Positions 40,956 to 49,061 of a DNA stretch of 64,000 bases are shown one piece after another; the first letter of the stretch is position 1, and each line of letters opens with the position of its first letter. The stretch is from positions 1,302,001 to 1,366,000 of the forward strand of contig NZ_RBIL01000002.1 in the NCBI RefSeq assembly GCF_003633755.1. Direction: 5' to 3'. The notes under the pieces were generated by a model. It was not told the DNA's origin and searched no databases. It was given only the letters and a program-made list of their open reading frames with translations. A program made the position numbers and the translations under genes. Origin of the DNA: Solirubrobacter pauli. GTDB lineage: Bacteria > Actinomycetota > Thermoleophilia > Solirubrobacterales > Solirubrobacteraceae.

Positions 40956-43688
40956 GAACAAGGTCTCGGCGATCGCCCGGTTCGTCAGCCCGCGCGCGAC
41001 GAGGCGGGCGATCTCGAGCTCACGTGCGGTCAGCGCGGCGAGCCCGGCGGCGTCGGCGCGGCCGGCACGGCCCGCCCGGTTCACGCGGCGCCCGATCTTG
41101 CGCAGCTCGCGCACGGCTTCCGCGCGCAGATGGCCGGCGGGCGCATCGATCAGCAACCCTTCGGCGGCGCGCAGCTGCTCGGCGGCGGCGTCGCGATCAC
41201 CGGTGGCGGCGAGCGCCCGTCCGGCGAGGATGCGCCCGCGCGCGGACTCGACGGCGAGTTCGAGCGCGTCGGTGGTGGCGACCGAGCCGAGCGCGAGGGT
41301 GGCCGCCTGCGTCGCGTCACCCGCGTGCAGCAGGACGAGCGCCCGCGCCCGCTGCGCGAGCGCACCGGCGAGCGGCAGCTCCGCGGCGGCCTCGGCACGG
41401 GCGGCCCAGGTCTCGCCCCGCGCCGTGTCCCCGGTGAGCAGGGCCGCGCGGACGAGGACCTCGTAGCACCCGGAGCGCTGGCCCGCGAAGAAGCGCGGCA
41501 GGTCCGGTCCGCCCTGCAGCTCGAGCAGGACGTTGGTCGCGCGGTTGCCCTCGCCCGTCGCGACCAGCGCGGCGGCCAGCGCCGAGCCGCAGCCCGCGAC
41601 GATCGTGGACGGCTCCAGGCCCGCGGTGAGCGCGACGGCTTCTTCGCCCGCGCGGACCGCGGCCGCCGGGTCGCCGCCCGCCTCCAGCACCGTCGCCTGC
41701 GCGAACAGCGTCCACACGAGCGACTGGGCGCTGCCCAGCGGCCGCGCGTCCTCGACGGCGCCGTCGGCGACGTCGAGCGCCTCGGCGATGCGGCCGCGTG
41801 CGAGCAGGCTGAGCGCCTCGCCGACCGCCAGCTCCAGGGCGAGCACGGCGCTGCCGGCGCGACGGGCGATCGCGGTGCCGCGAGTGAAGTGCCGCAGCGC
41901 GGCCGCGAACTCGCCCCCGAAGTACTGCGCCCAGCCGAGGAACAGCAACATCTCCAGGCGGGTGCCGAGTTGCTGGTCGCTCAAGGCGGCGATCAGCGTC
42001 GTGGCGCGCGCGCCGAGCGTGCGGGCCTCGTCGTAGTGCTCGAGCGTGTAGGCGGCCATCGCGAGGGCGGCGGTGGCGGCGGCCACCGGGATCGGCTCGG
42101 TCGCGCCGTCCAGGGCCGCACGTGCGCACACGCGCATCTCGAGCGGGTCGCCGCGCAAGGAGGCGTGCGCGGCGAGCTCGAGGTTGAGCGCGACGGCCTC
42201 CCGCGGGTCGGCGTCGATCAGCGCGCTCCGCAGCCGCGTGCGCGCGCCGTCGTGGTCACCGAGGAGGCGGTCCATCATCGCGCAAGCGCCGATCAGCTCC
42301 GTGCGCGCGGGGTGGTCCTCCGGCAACGGCGCGAGCAGCTCCAGGAAGACGCGGCGGGCATCGGCGAAGCGGCCGGAACCCGCCAGCGCACCGGCGAGCG
42401 GGCCGAGCAGCTCAAGCTCCTGCGGACCCCGCGCGAGCGTGCGCGCGACGGTGAGCCAGTGCACCGCGGTCTGCGGTGCCCGGCCGGCGACCTGCGCGGC
42501 GGCCTCGGCCAGCAGCGCCACGGCGGCCTCGTCGCCGGGCGCGGCCGACTGCTCGACGTGGTGAGCGAGCGCGACCGGGCCGGCGCCTGCGCGCTCCAGA
42601 CCGGCCGCGGCCCGTGCGTGACCGGCCAGCCGCCGCCCCGGGCCGACCGTCTCGTACACGGTCCGGCGCACGATCGGATGGCGGAAGCGGAACCGGCGCA
42701 CGTCGTCGGTCACGCGCACGAGGTCCGCGGCCACCAGCACGTCCAGCGCCTCCAGCGCGGTCGCGCGATCGAGCCCGGCGACCTCCGCCGCGAAGTCGAT
42801 CTCGAACGGGTCGCCGACGATCGCGGCGCCGTCCAGCAGCGCGCGGGCGTCGGTGCCGAGCGGCGTGGTCTCGCTCAGGACCGCCTCGCGCACCCCTTCG
42901 GGGATCTCGCCGTAGCCGGGATCGCTCGCGCGCGCCACCGCCGGCGTGGTGGTGCGAGCGAGCTGCATCAGGTGGAACGGGTTGCCGCCGCTTTCCTCGT
43001 ACAGCGTGCGCAGCGACCGGTCGTCGGCGGGACGCTCGAGCAGCCGCGACGCCTCGTCGGGCGTCAGCGGGCCGATGTGCAGCCGGCGTGAACGCCCTGC
43101 GTCAGCCGCGCGCCGCAGCTCCGGGTCCAGCGCCGAGTCGATCTGCCGGTGCCGGTGGGCGAGCGCCAGCAGCAGCCGTGACGGCGGGCGGCGCACGATC
43201 GAGGCGACCAACGCGATCGACGCCGGGTCGGCCCAGTGGAGGTCGTCGAGCGCGACCGTGAGCCCGCGCGGGGCGGCGAGCAGCGCCAGCAGCGCCCGGA
43301 CGGCACGGTGCAGCTCGTGGCGCTCGACCGCCGCGCCGGACGCGTGGACCGCCAGTGCCGGGAACGTCCCGCCCAGCGCCGCGAGCTGCTCGGCGGCCAG
43401 GCCGGCCGGAGCGCCGTGCGCCGCCAGGTGCGGGTCCAGTGCGTCGATCAGCAACGCGTACGGGACGTCGCGCTCGTACTCCGAGCAGCGCGCCGTCAGC
43501 ACCAGCGCCCCCGCATGCCGCGCGGAGGCGCTGAGGTGCTCGAGCAGGGTCGTCTTGCCGATCCCCGCTTCGCCGACGAGCTCGATCACCGAGACCTGCG
43601 TCGTGCGGGCGGCCTCATCCAGCACCGCGAGCTCGCTCGTCCGGCCGACGAGCGGTGTGTGGCTCGCGGCTGGCCTTGAGTCCGTCAC
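40860..43688 (-). CDS. LAL-type LuxR regulator with N-terminal ATPase
   Basis: 942 residues. Walker A in VGEAGIGKTTLLEHL (about 38-52), Walker B in GLTVALDDLHWADP, a TPR-like helical middle of about 500 residues and a C-terminal LuxR helix-turn-helix (TARELEIARLVARGLTNRAIAETLFLSEKTIESHLAGAFVKLG). This is the large ATP-binding LuxR (MalT/LAL) class. GTG start at 43688. It follows the giant secreted protein gene on the same strand, so that gene or the nearby operons may be targets, but this is not shown by sequence. Confidence 0.92.
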   Translation of the reverse strand: MTDSRPAASHTPLVGRTSELAVLDEAARTTQVSVIELVGEAGIGKTTLLEHLSASARHAGALVLTARCSEYERDVPYALLIDALDPHLAAHGAPAGLAAEQLAALGGTFPALAVHASGAAVERHELHRAVRALLALLAAPRGLTVALDDLHWADPASIALVASIVRRPPSRLLLALAHRHRQIDSALDPELRRAADAGRSRRLHIGPLTPDEASRLLERPADDRSLRTLYEESGGNPFHLMQLARTTTPAVARASDPGYGEIPEGVREAVLSETTPLGTDARALLDGAAIVGDPFEIDFAAEVAGLDRATALEALDVLVAADLVRVTDDVRRFRFRHPIVRRTVYETVGPGRRLAGHARAAAGLERAGAGPVALAHHVEQSAAPGDEAAVALLAEAAAQVAGRAPQTAVHWLTVARTLARGPQELELLGPLAGALAGSGRFADARRVFLELLAPLPEDHPARTELIGACAMMDRLLGDHDGARTRLRSALIDADPREAVALNLELAAHASLRGDPLEMRVCARAALDGATEPIPVAAATAALAMAAYTLEHYDEARTLGARATTLIAALSDQQLGTRLEMLLFLGWAQYFGGEFAAALRHFTRGTAIARRAGSAVLALELAVGEALSLLARGRIAEALDVADGAVEDARPLGSAQSLVWTLFAQATVLEAGGDPAAAVRAGEEAVALTAGLEPSTIVAGCGSALAAALVATGEGNRATNVLLELQGGPDLPRFFAGQRSGCYEVLVRAALLTGDTARGETWAARAEAAAELPLAGALAQRARALVLLHAGDATQAATLALGSVATTDALELAVESARGRILAGRALAATGDRDAAAEQLRAAEGLLIDAPAGHLRAEAVRELRKIGRRVNRAGRAGRADAAGLAALTARELEIARLVARGLTNRAIAETLFLSEKTIESHLAGAFVKLGVRTRAALTAALAG

Positions 43689-43691
43689 GGT

Positions 43692-43718
43692 GCGGGAGGG
43701 ATATTACGTCCCTCCCGC
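43692..43718 (-). terminator. Hairpin between the giant gene and the LAL regulator, with -10 box in the loop
   Basis: Perfect 10-bp stem GCGGGAGGGA / TCCCTCCCGC (43692-43701 and 43709-43718) with a 7-nt loop, right after the giant gene's stop. On the minus strand TAATAT spans the loop and stem edge (43706-43701), 12 nt before the GTG of the LAL gene, and could be its -10 box. Confidence 0.6.
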
Positions 43719-43721
43719 TCA

Positions 43722-46700
43722 CTACTTCCGGTGCTTGGGCCGTTTCGTGGGCACCTTGGTCGTGAAGCGGACCGCCGGCCCCTTCACGCCGGCCTTCGTC
43801 GTGCCGGTCACCATCACGGTCAGCTTCGTCCCCGCGGCGGGGAGGGCGATCGCGGTCGTCGGGCGCTTGACCGTCCGCGTCACGTTCAGGCCCTTGCTGC
43901 TGCGGATGTCCACCTGCTGGCGATACGCCTTCCCGCGCCAGCGCAGCACGAGCTTCTTGCCCGAGCGCTTGACCGTGAGCCGCTTCGCGCCGGCCGGCCG
44001 CTGCGGAGCGGGGGCGGTGTACTTGCCGAGCTCCAGGCGAGCCGTGACGAAGCCGTCCGCGCCGTAGACGACGGCCTTGATCTCCCGCGCACCGGGCGCA
44101 CCGCCGGCCGGGTGGAACGCGAGCGTGCCGCGACCGTCGGCCCTGACGGCGCCGATGCGCCCGCCGCCGCCTGCGCCGGCCTCGGTGAACTCGACGCGGC
44201 TGCCCGCCGGGAGCCCCTTGACGGTGTAGTCGAGCGTGCGGTCGTGGCCGGACCCGGTGACCTTCGCGGTCGCCGTGACCGGACGCGTGCCGTCGGCCTG
44301 GATGCCCTGCACGAGCCGCGAGGAGTCCGGCGCGGCCTCGATCGTCCAGCGGCCGCCGGCGGGCTTCTCGATCACGATCTCGGTGATGTCGAGCTTGTCG
44401 TTCTTGAGCGCGGCGAACCCCGGCAGCTGCACGGGCGCGTTGCCGGCGCCCGAGTCGAACACCTGGCCCGACGGGCCACGGAGGATCACGTGCGGAGGCG
44501 CGTCGGCGCCCTTGAACGCCATCACCGTGCCGGGCAGCCCGCTCGGGACGTCGACGGGGTCGGGCCCGGCCTGCGCGGCCTTCGCCGTCGGCTTGCCCTC
44601 GTAGCGGACGAGCCCGGCCGAGTTCCCGTGGCCGCCCGTCGGCATCGCCTTGACCACCGGCGTGCCCGCCTTGGCCGCGCTCGCCGACGTGCCCGGGGGC
44701 ACGATGTCGCCGATCACCTTGTCGCCGGACAGGGCGTGCGTGATGACGACCTTGTAGTCCTTGACGTCGCAGCCGAACAGGTACAGCGTCGGGCCGTGGC
44801 CCCACATCGCGCCGGCGCCCGGTCGCCAGGTGCCCAGGAACGTCTTGAAGTACAGGCAGGCCGCGACGCCCTTGTTGGACACGAGCACGTTCGCGCCGGT
44901 CGTGAACTCCAGCGGCACGATCGTGAGCGCCGCGTGCGCCTCGGCGTTGAACTGCTTCTTGTAGTACTCGAAGTCCAGGCCGACGTTCCACTCCACCCAC
45001 GGGTCCGACTTGGGGTAGCCGCCGCCGACGTCGGCCTTGAAGTGCACGTAGCCGTCGGTGGTGAACTCGGCCGCGATCTCGGCGTCGATGGCCTTGGCGA
45101 TCGTCGCGTGGCCCTGGAAGAAGAACAGGTTCGGGTACGGGTTGTCGTAGCGGGCGAAGCCGAACTTCACGTCCGCGTCGATCACCTCGGCGAGGCTGAG
45201 CCCGATCGACCCGCAGAGCGCGAACGTGGGGACCGGGTAGCGCTGGAACGTCTTGTGGAACAGGTCGCCGAAGTACTGCGGGTTGGCCGTCGCGAGCTGA
45301 CGCAGCTGCGGCACGTAGTAGTCAAGCGCCTTGTAGAGGTCGTACGGCGTCGTCTCGACGAGCCCGACGGTCTTCACGCACTCCTTCTTGGGCGCGACCT
45401 TGGGGCCGAAGTCGATGTGCAGGCCGAGCGACTGGATGATGATCGGCGTCGGCGTGGGCAGCGCGCCCTTGAGCTCGAGGTCGACCTCCTTGACGTGGCC
45501 GGCGACGATCACGAGGCGGCCGGCGACCTTCGTCGGGACCGGGTACGGGATCTCCGCCTCGGCCTCGATCAGCCAGCTGCCCGCGCCGTCGTAGGAGACG
45601 GTGACGGGGCCGAGGAGGATCACGCCGAGCGGGATCTGGTCGACCTTGAAGCTGAACGCGCCGAGCGCCGACGCGTTGGCCGACGGGCCGAAGACGAGGT
45701 GCTTGGGCCCACTCGGCGTCTTGCCGAGGAGCTCCGGCGGCATGCCCGGGAGCACGTCGAGGCTGGAGGAGCCGTCGGTGCCGAGCTTGACGGCGCTCAG
45801 CACCTTCAGCGGCAGGCCGCCGATACCGGCGCTGGGATCGACGACGAAGCCCACGATCGTGGTGCCGTCCAGCCCCCAGTTGATCGAGCCCTCGTGGAAC
45901 GTGAAGTCGGTCTGCTGCGCCGTGCCCTCGACCCGCGCGTTCTTGGCGGTGAGCGTGAGCGAGAGCGTCTTCTTGTCGCCGCTCTTGTTGCGCTTCCACT
46001 CCAGCGTCGCCTCCGAGCTTCCGAGCGTGTCGACCTCGAGCCCGTTGACGCGGAAGTGGCCGGACGTGGTGTAGCTGGTGGTGCGCACGCCGCCCTTGTC
46101 GGTGGTCACGCCGTGGAAGCAGCCGGCACCGCCCGCGACGTCGGCGCCCTGGGTGACGATCACCGCGCGCTCGATCTTGATGACCGGGTTCTCGACGCAC
46201 GGCGCGTCCTTGACGGTCACGTTCAGCTTCGCCGTGGCGGTCGCGCCCTCGTCGTCGGTGACGCGCACGCCGACGGTCGCCGGCCCCTTGTGGCCGAACG
46301 TCGTCGTCGCCAGCGGCGAGGTGCCGGCGTCGGTCTCGTAGCTGCCGTCGCCGTCGAAGTCGAACGCGTAGCGCGCGATCGTGCCGTCGGGGTCGTTGGC
46401 GCTCGCGCCGAACAGGAACGGCTTGCCCGCGACCGGCGCGGTGGTCGGATTGACGAACGCGACCTTCGGGGCCTGGTCGGCCTGGACGTGCACGGTCGCG
46501 CCCGAGACGGCGGTGAGCCCGTCCGCGTCGGTCACGCGCAGGGTCACGGCGGCCTGGGTCGGTGCCGGGTAGCTGCCGAGCACCTTCGCGCCGCTGCGCT
46601 CGAACGTCCCGTCTCCGTCGATGTCCCACTCGTACTGGGCGATCGCGCCGTCCGGGTCGGTCGAGGCCGAGGCGTCGAAGCCGACCGTCTGGCCGGGCCG

Positions 46701-48086
46701 GACCGCGCGCCCCGGCACCGCCTGCTCCCAGCTGAGCTTGACCGCGGCCTGCGGCGCGTGCGCATCGCCGCCGAGGCGGACGATCGCGCTCAGGTTCTGC
46801 TCGCTCGGCGTCTGGCTCGTGCCCGCCGCGAGGAGCCGGCCCTGCGGGGTGACGGCGAGGGCGGCGATCCGGTCGGGACCGCCGGTGCCGACCTGCAGGT
46901 TGGCGGCGTTCTTCGTCGCGCCGCCGGGGTTGAGGGTCTGGTCGGGCGAGCCGTCCTCGAGGTAGCCGGCGAGGCCGAACTGGGTGGTCGACCCGACGGT
47001 CATCGCGCCGCCGACGACGAAGCCGCCGGGGATCGTGACGAGCGCGGCCGGGTCCATCACGTGCGAGGGGGAGACATCCTGCGTGCGGGTGCCGCCGGTG
47101 CCGAACGAGCCGTCGAGCGCGCCTGCGGGCGTGAGCCGGGCGAGGCCGATGAGCTGCGACGTCGGCCCGGTCGCGCTCTTGACGGCCGCGAGGACGAGCG
47201 CCGTGCCGGCGTTGTCCACGCGCAGGCGCCGCCCGGTCACCTCGTAGACGGCCGAGGAAGCGCCGTTGAGGTCGGCGGCGGCGTAGCCGCTGGTGCCGTA
47301 GGTGGTGTCGAGCGCGCCGGCGGCGGTGAACCGGGCCACGGCGAGCTGGCGGCGCGGCGTGGTCACGCGGCTGCCGACCAGGTAGATGCGGCCCGCGCCG
47401 TCGAGCGCGAGGTCGCTCACCGTCGTGGGGGCGCCGCCGAGCCGGAAGGCGACCTCGCCGCCTGTGCCGAAGCCGGCGTCGCGGGCGCCGGCGGCCGTGA
47501 GCCGCACGAGCAGGCCGCGGTCGGTGCCGCTGCCGGTCGCGGTCGCGGCGACGAGGATGTGGCCGTCACCGGTGACGGCCAGGCCGCCGAGGGTCGTCTC
47601 GGGGCCGGAGGTGGTGATCAGCGTGCCGCCGGTGCCGAAGCTCGGGTCCAGATGGCCATCCGCGGTCAGCCGGGCGACGAGCAGCGAGGGTGTGCTGTCG
47701 ACGGCGAGCGTCGTGCCGCCGAGCAGCACGGTGCCGTCGGGGCGGACGCTCAGCGCCGCCGGCGCGACGCCGTTCTGGGCGGAGACGACGAGCAGCCCGG
47801 GTGTGGGTTGGTCGCCGGCCCAGGTCGTGTCCAGCTCACCGGCGGCGGTGAAGCGGGCGACGGCGGCCTGGCCGGTGGGGGTGCGGCCGGCGGCCAGGAA
47901 GCGGCCGTCGGGCAGCATGGCGACGGCGGCCCAGCGGGCGCTGCCGTCGGCGGGCGAGGCGGCGAGCCCGGTGTGGGCCCACGTCGTATCGCGGTCGAAC
48001 GTCCCGGCGTTCGCGGCGGGCGCGACGAGCAGGGATATGAGGAAGACGAAGAGTGCAGCGAGGAGCGCAGGGGAGGAGTGCGACAT
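43722..48086 (-). CDS. Giant secreted delta-60/PKD repeat protein
   Basis: 1,454 residues from ATG 48086; the frame is open upstream, but the signal peptide (ALLAALFVFLISLLVAPAANA) begins here. Residues about 30-430 contain delta-60-type repeats (for example ARFTAAGALDTTYGTSG and LTADGHLDPSFGTGG), predicted to form a propeller. Two PKD domains follow (GFDASASTDPDGAIAQYEWDIDGDG; GASANDPDGTIARYAFDFDGDG). The next 650 residues are not recognised and contain several cysteines. The C-terminus is a basic Ig-like tail ending TKRPKHRK. Extracellular; probably adhesive or structural. It lacks the STTxP domain. Confidence 0.85.
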   Translation of the reverse strand: MSHSSPALLAALFVFLISLLVAPAANAGTFDRDTTWAHTGLAASPADGSARWAAVAMLPDGRFLAAGRTPTGQAAVARFTAAGELDTTWAGDQPTPGLLVVSAQNGVAPAALSVRPDGTVLLGGTTLAVDSTPSLLVARLTADGHLDPSFGTGGTLITTSGPETTLGGLAVTGDGHILVAATATGSGTDRGLLVRLTAAGARDAGFGTGGEVAFRLGGAPTTVSDLALDGAGRIYLVGSRVTTPRRQLAVARFTAAGALDTTYGTSGYAAADLNGASSAVYEVTGRRLRVDNAGTALVLAAVKSATGPTSQLIGLARLTPAGALDGSFGTGGTRTQDVSPSHVMDPAALVTIPGGFVVGGAMTVGSTTQFGLAGYLEDGSPDQTLNPGGATKNAANLQVGTGGPDRIAALAVTPQGRLLAAGTSQTPSEQNLSAIVRLGGDAHAPQAAVKLSWEQAVPGRAVRPGQTVGFDASASTDPDGAIAQYEWDIDGDGTFERSGAKVLGSYPAPTQAAVTLRVTDADGLTAVSGATVHVQADQAPKVAFVNPTTAPVAGKPFLFGASANDPDGTIARYAFDFDGDGSYETDAGTSPLATTTFGHKGPATVGVRVTDDEGATATAKLNVTVKDAPCVENPVIKIERAVIVTQGADVAGGAGCFHGVTTDKGGVRTTSYTTSGHFRVNGLEVDTLGSSEATLEWKRNKSGDKKTLSLTLTAKNARVEGTAQQTDFTFHEGSINWGLDGTTIVGFVVDPSAGIGGLPLKVLSAVKLGTDGSSSLDVLPGMPPELLGKTPSGPKHLVFGPSANASALGAFSFKVDQIPLGVILLGPVTVSYDGAGSWLIEAEAEIPYPVPTKVAGRLVIVAGHVKEVDLELKGALPTPTPIIIQSLGLHIDFGPKVAPKKECVKTVGLVETTPYDLYKALDYYVPQLRQLATANPQYFGDLFHKTFQRYPVPTFALCGSIGLSLAEVIDADVKFGFARYDNPYPNLFFFQGHATIAKAIDAEIAAEFTTDGYVHFKADVGGGYPKSDPWVEWNVGLDFEYYKKQFNAEAHAALTIVPLEFTTGANVLVSNKGVAACLYFKTFLGTWRPGAGAMWGHGPTLYLFGCDVKDYKVVITHALSGDKVIGDIVPPGTSASAAKAGTPVVKAMPTGGHGNSAGLVRYEGKPTAKAAQAGPDPVDVPSGLPGTVMAFKGADAPPHVILRGPSGQVFDSGAGNAPVQLPGFAALKNDKLDITEIVIEKPAGGRWTIEAAPDSSRLVQGIQADGTRPVTATAKVTGSGHDRTLDYTVKGLPAGSRVEFTEAGAGGGGRIGAVRADGRGTLAFHPAGGAPGAREIKAVVYGADGFVTARLELGKYTAPAPQRPAGAKRLTVKRSGKKLVLRWRGKAYRQQVDIRSSKGLNVTRTVKRPTTAIALPAAGTKLTVMVTGTTKAGVKGPAVRFTTKVPTKRPKHRK

Positions 48087-48107
48087 CCGGCGATCGTCCG
48101 CGACCCC

Positions 48108-48150
48108 GTTCTCATGAACAACGCCGCGTCCCCTGAACCACCCCCTGAAC
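48108..48150 (-). promoter_or_regulatory. GTTC direct repeats upstream of the giant gene
   Basis: On the minus strand GTTCAGGGG occurs twice with a 12-bp period (48150-48142 and 48138-48130), followed by the inverted repeat GTTC-N4-GAAC (48119-48108). The array ends 22 nt before the ATG at 48086. It looks like an activator or repressor site; no clear -10/-35 pair was found. Confidence 0.4.
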
Positions 48151-48221
48151 GGCGACCCTCGCCCTCCGGGCTCGGGTCGCAGAGAACGCTCGCCTGACGG
48201 CTCGCTTTCTCGCGCATCCAA

Positions 48222-49061
48222 CTACTCGTGCGGGAGCGTCGTCACCCACGTCTCGCCGCGGCGCGCCACCACGCCGCGCTCCTCCAGCCCGTAGAGCGCG
48301 ACGTCGACGATCGCGCGGGCGTTCTCGCCCAGCGCCTCGGCCGCGACCGGCGCCCACGGCAGGTCGGCCAGGGCCTCGGCGCTGCGCGGCTCGATCATCA
48401 GATGGGAGACGAGCGCGCGACGGATCGCGTGCCAGACGGCCTTGTGCGGCTGCGCGGCGAACGTGTCGTAGCGGCGCAGCGTGAAGTCGACCGCCGCCGG
48501 CACGTCCTCGACCAGACGGCCGTGGCCCGAGAGGCAGCGCGCCGGCCGCAAGGCCGCCAGCGTTCGCACCGACTCGACCATCCGCTCGAGCGCGCCGTCC
48601 GCCCACGGGCCGCCGAACGGGACCCAGGCGACGTCGCCCGCCTGCATCAGGTCGCCGGTGATGGCGGTGCGCGTCGGCTCGTGCCAGTAGGCGACGTGGC
48701 CCGGCGTCTGGCCGGGCGTGTGGATGACCACCAGGTCACCGACCGCGTCGCCGTGCTGCAGCGCGCGGTCGACGCGGTAGGGCGGGATCGCGAAGCCGAG
48801 CCACGGGTCGCCGCTGCGTGGGTCCTCCGTGTCCGCCTCGGCCTCGTGCGCGGCGACGGGCAGGCCGAGCGCGGCCACGCCGCCGGCGTGGTCGGCGTGG
48901 AAGTGCGTGAGCGCGACCTGCTCGGCGCCCTGGGCGAACGTCCGCAGCCGCGCGATCGAGGCCGCGGTGCCGCTGCCGGTGTCGACCAGGACCGGACCGA
49001 CGCGAATCGTGTTCGCGCTCGGCCCGGGACGCAGGTCGACCACCGGCAGCGTCGCGCTCAC
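48222..49061 (-). CDS. MBL-fold metallo-hydrolase
   Basis: 279 residues. The metallo-beta-lactamase signature THFHADHAGG (about 58-67) and the downstream GDLMQAGD and SGHG metal ligands are present; the C-terminal helical part resembles LACTB2-like hydrolases. The GTG start overlaps the stop of the SGNH hydrolase gene as GTGA, so it is the last gene of a three-gene operon (deacetylase, SGNH, MBL). No signal peptide, so it is cytoplasmic, unlike its operon partners. Substrate unknown, possibly a thioester or lactone. Confidence 0.88.
   Translation of the reverse strand: MSATLPVVDLRPGPSANTIRVGPVLVDTGSGTAASIARLRTFAQGAEQVALTHFHADHAGGVAALGLPVAAHEAEADTEDPRSGDPWLGFAIPPYRVDRALQHGDAVGDLVVIHTPGQTPGHVAYWHEPTRTAITGDLMQAGDVAWVPFGGPWADGALERMVESVRTLAALRPARCLSGHGRLVEDVPAAVDFTLRRYDTFAAQPHKAVWHAIRRALVSHLMIEPRSAEALADLPWAPVAAEALGENARAIVDVALYGLEERGVVARRGETWVTTLPHE

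Noticed and set aside
43731-48197. Plus-strand open frame of 1,488 codons opposite the giant secreted protein
   Set aside because: Same GC artefact; the minus strand encodes a signal peptide, delta-60 and PKD repeats.
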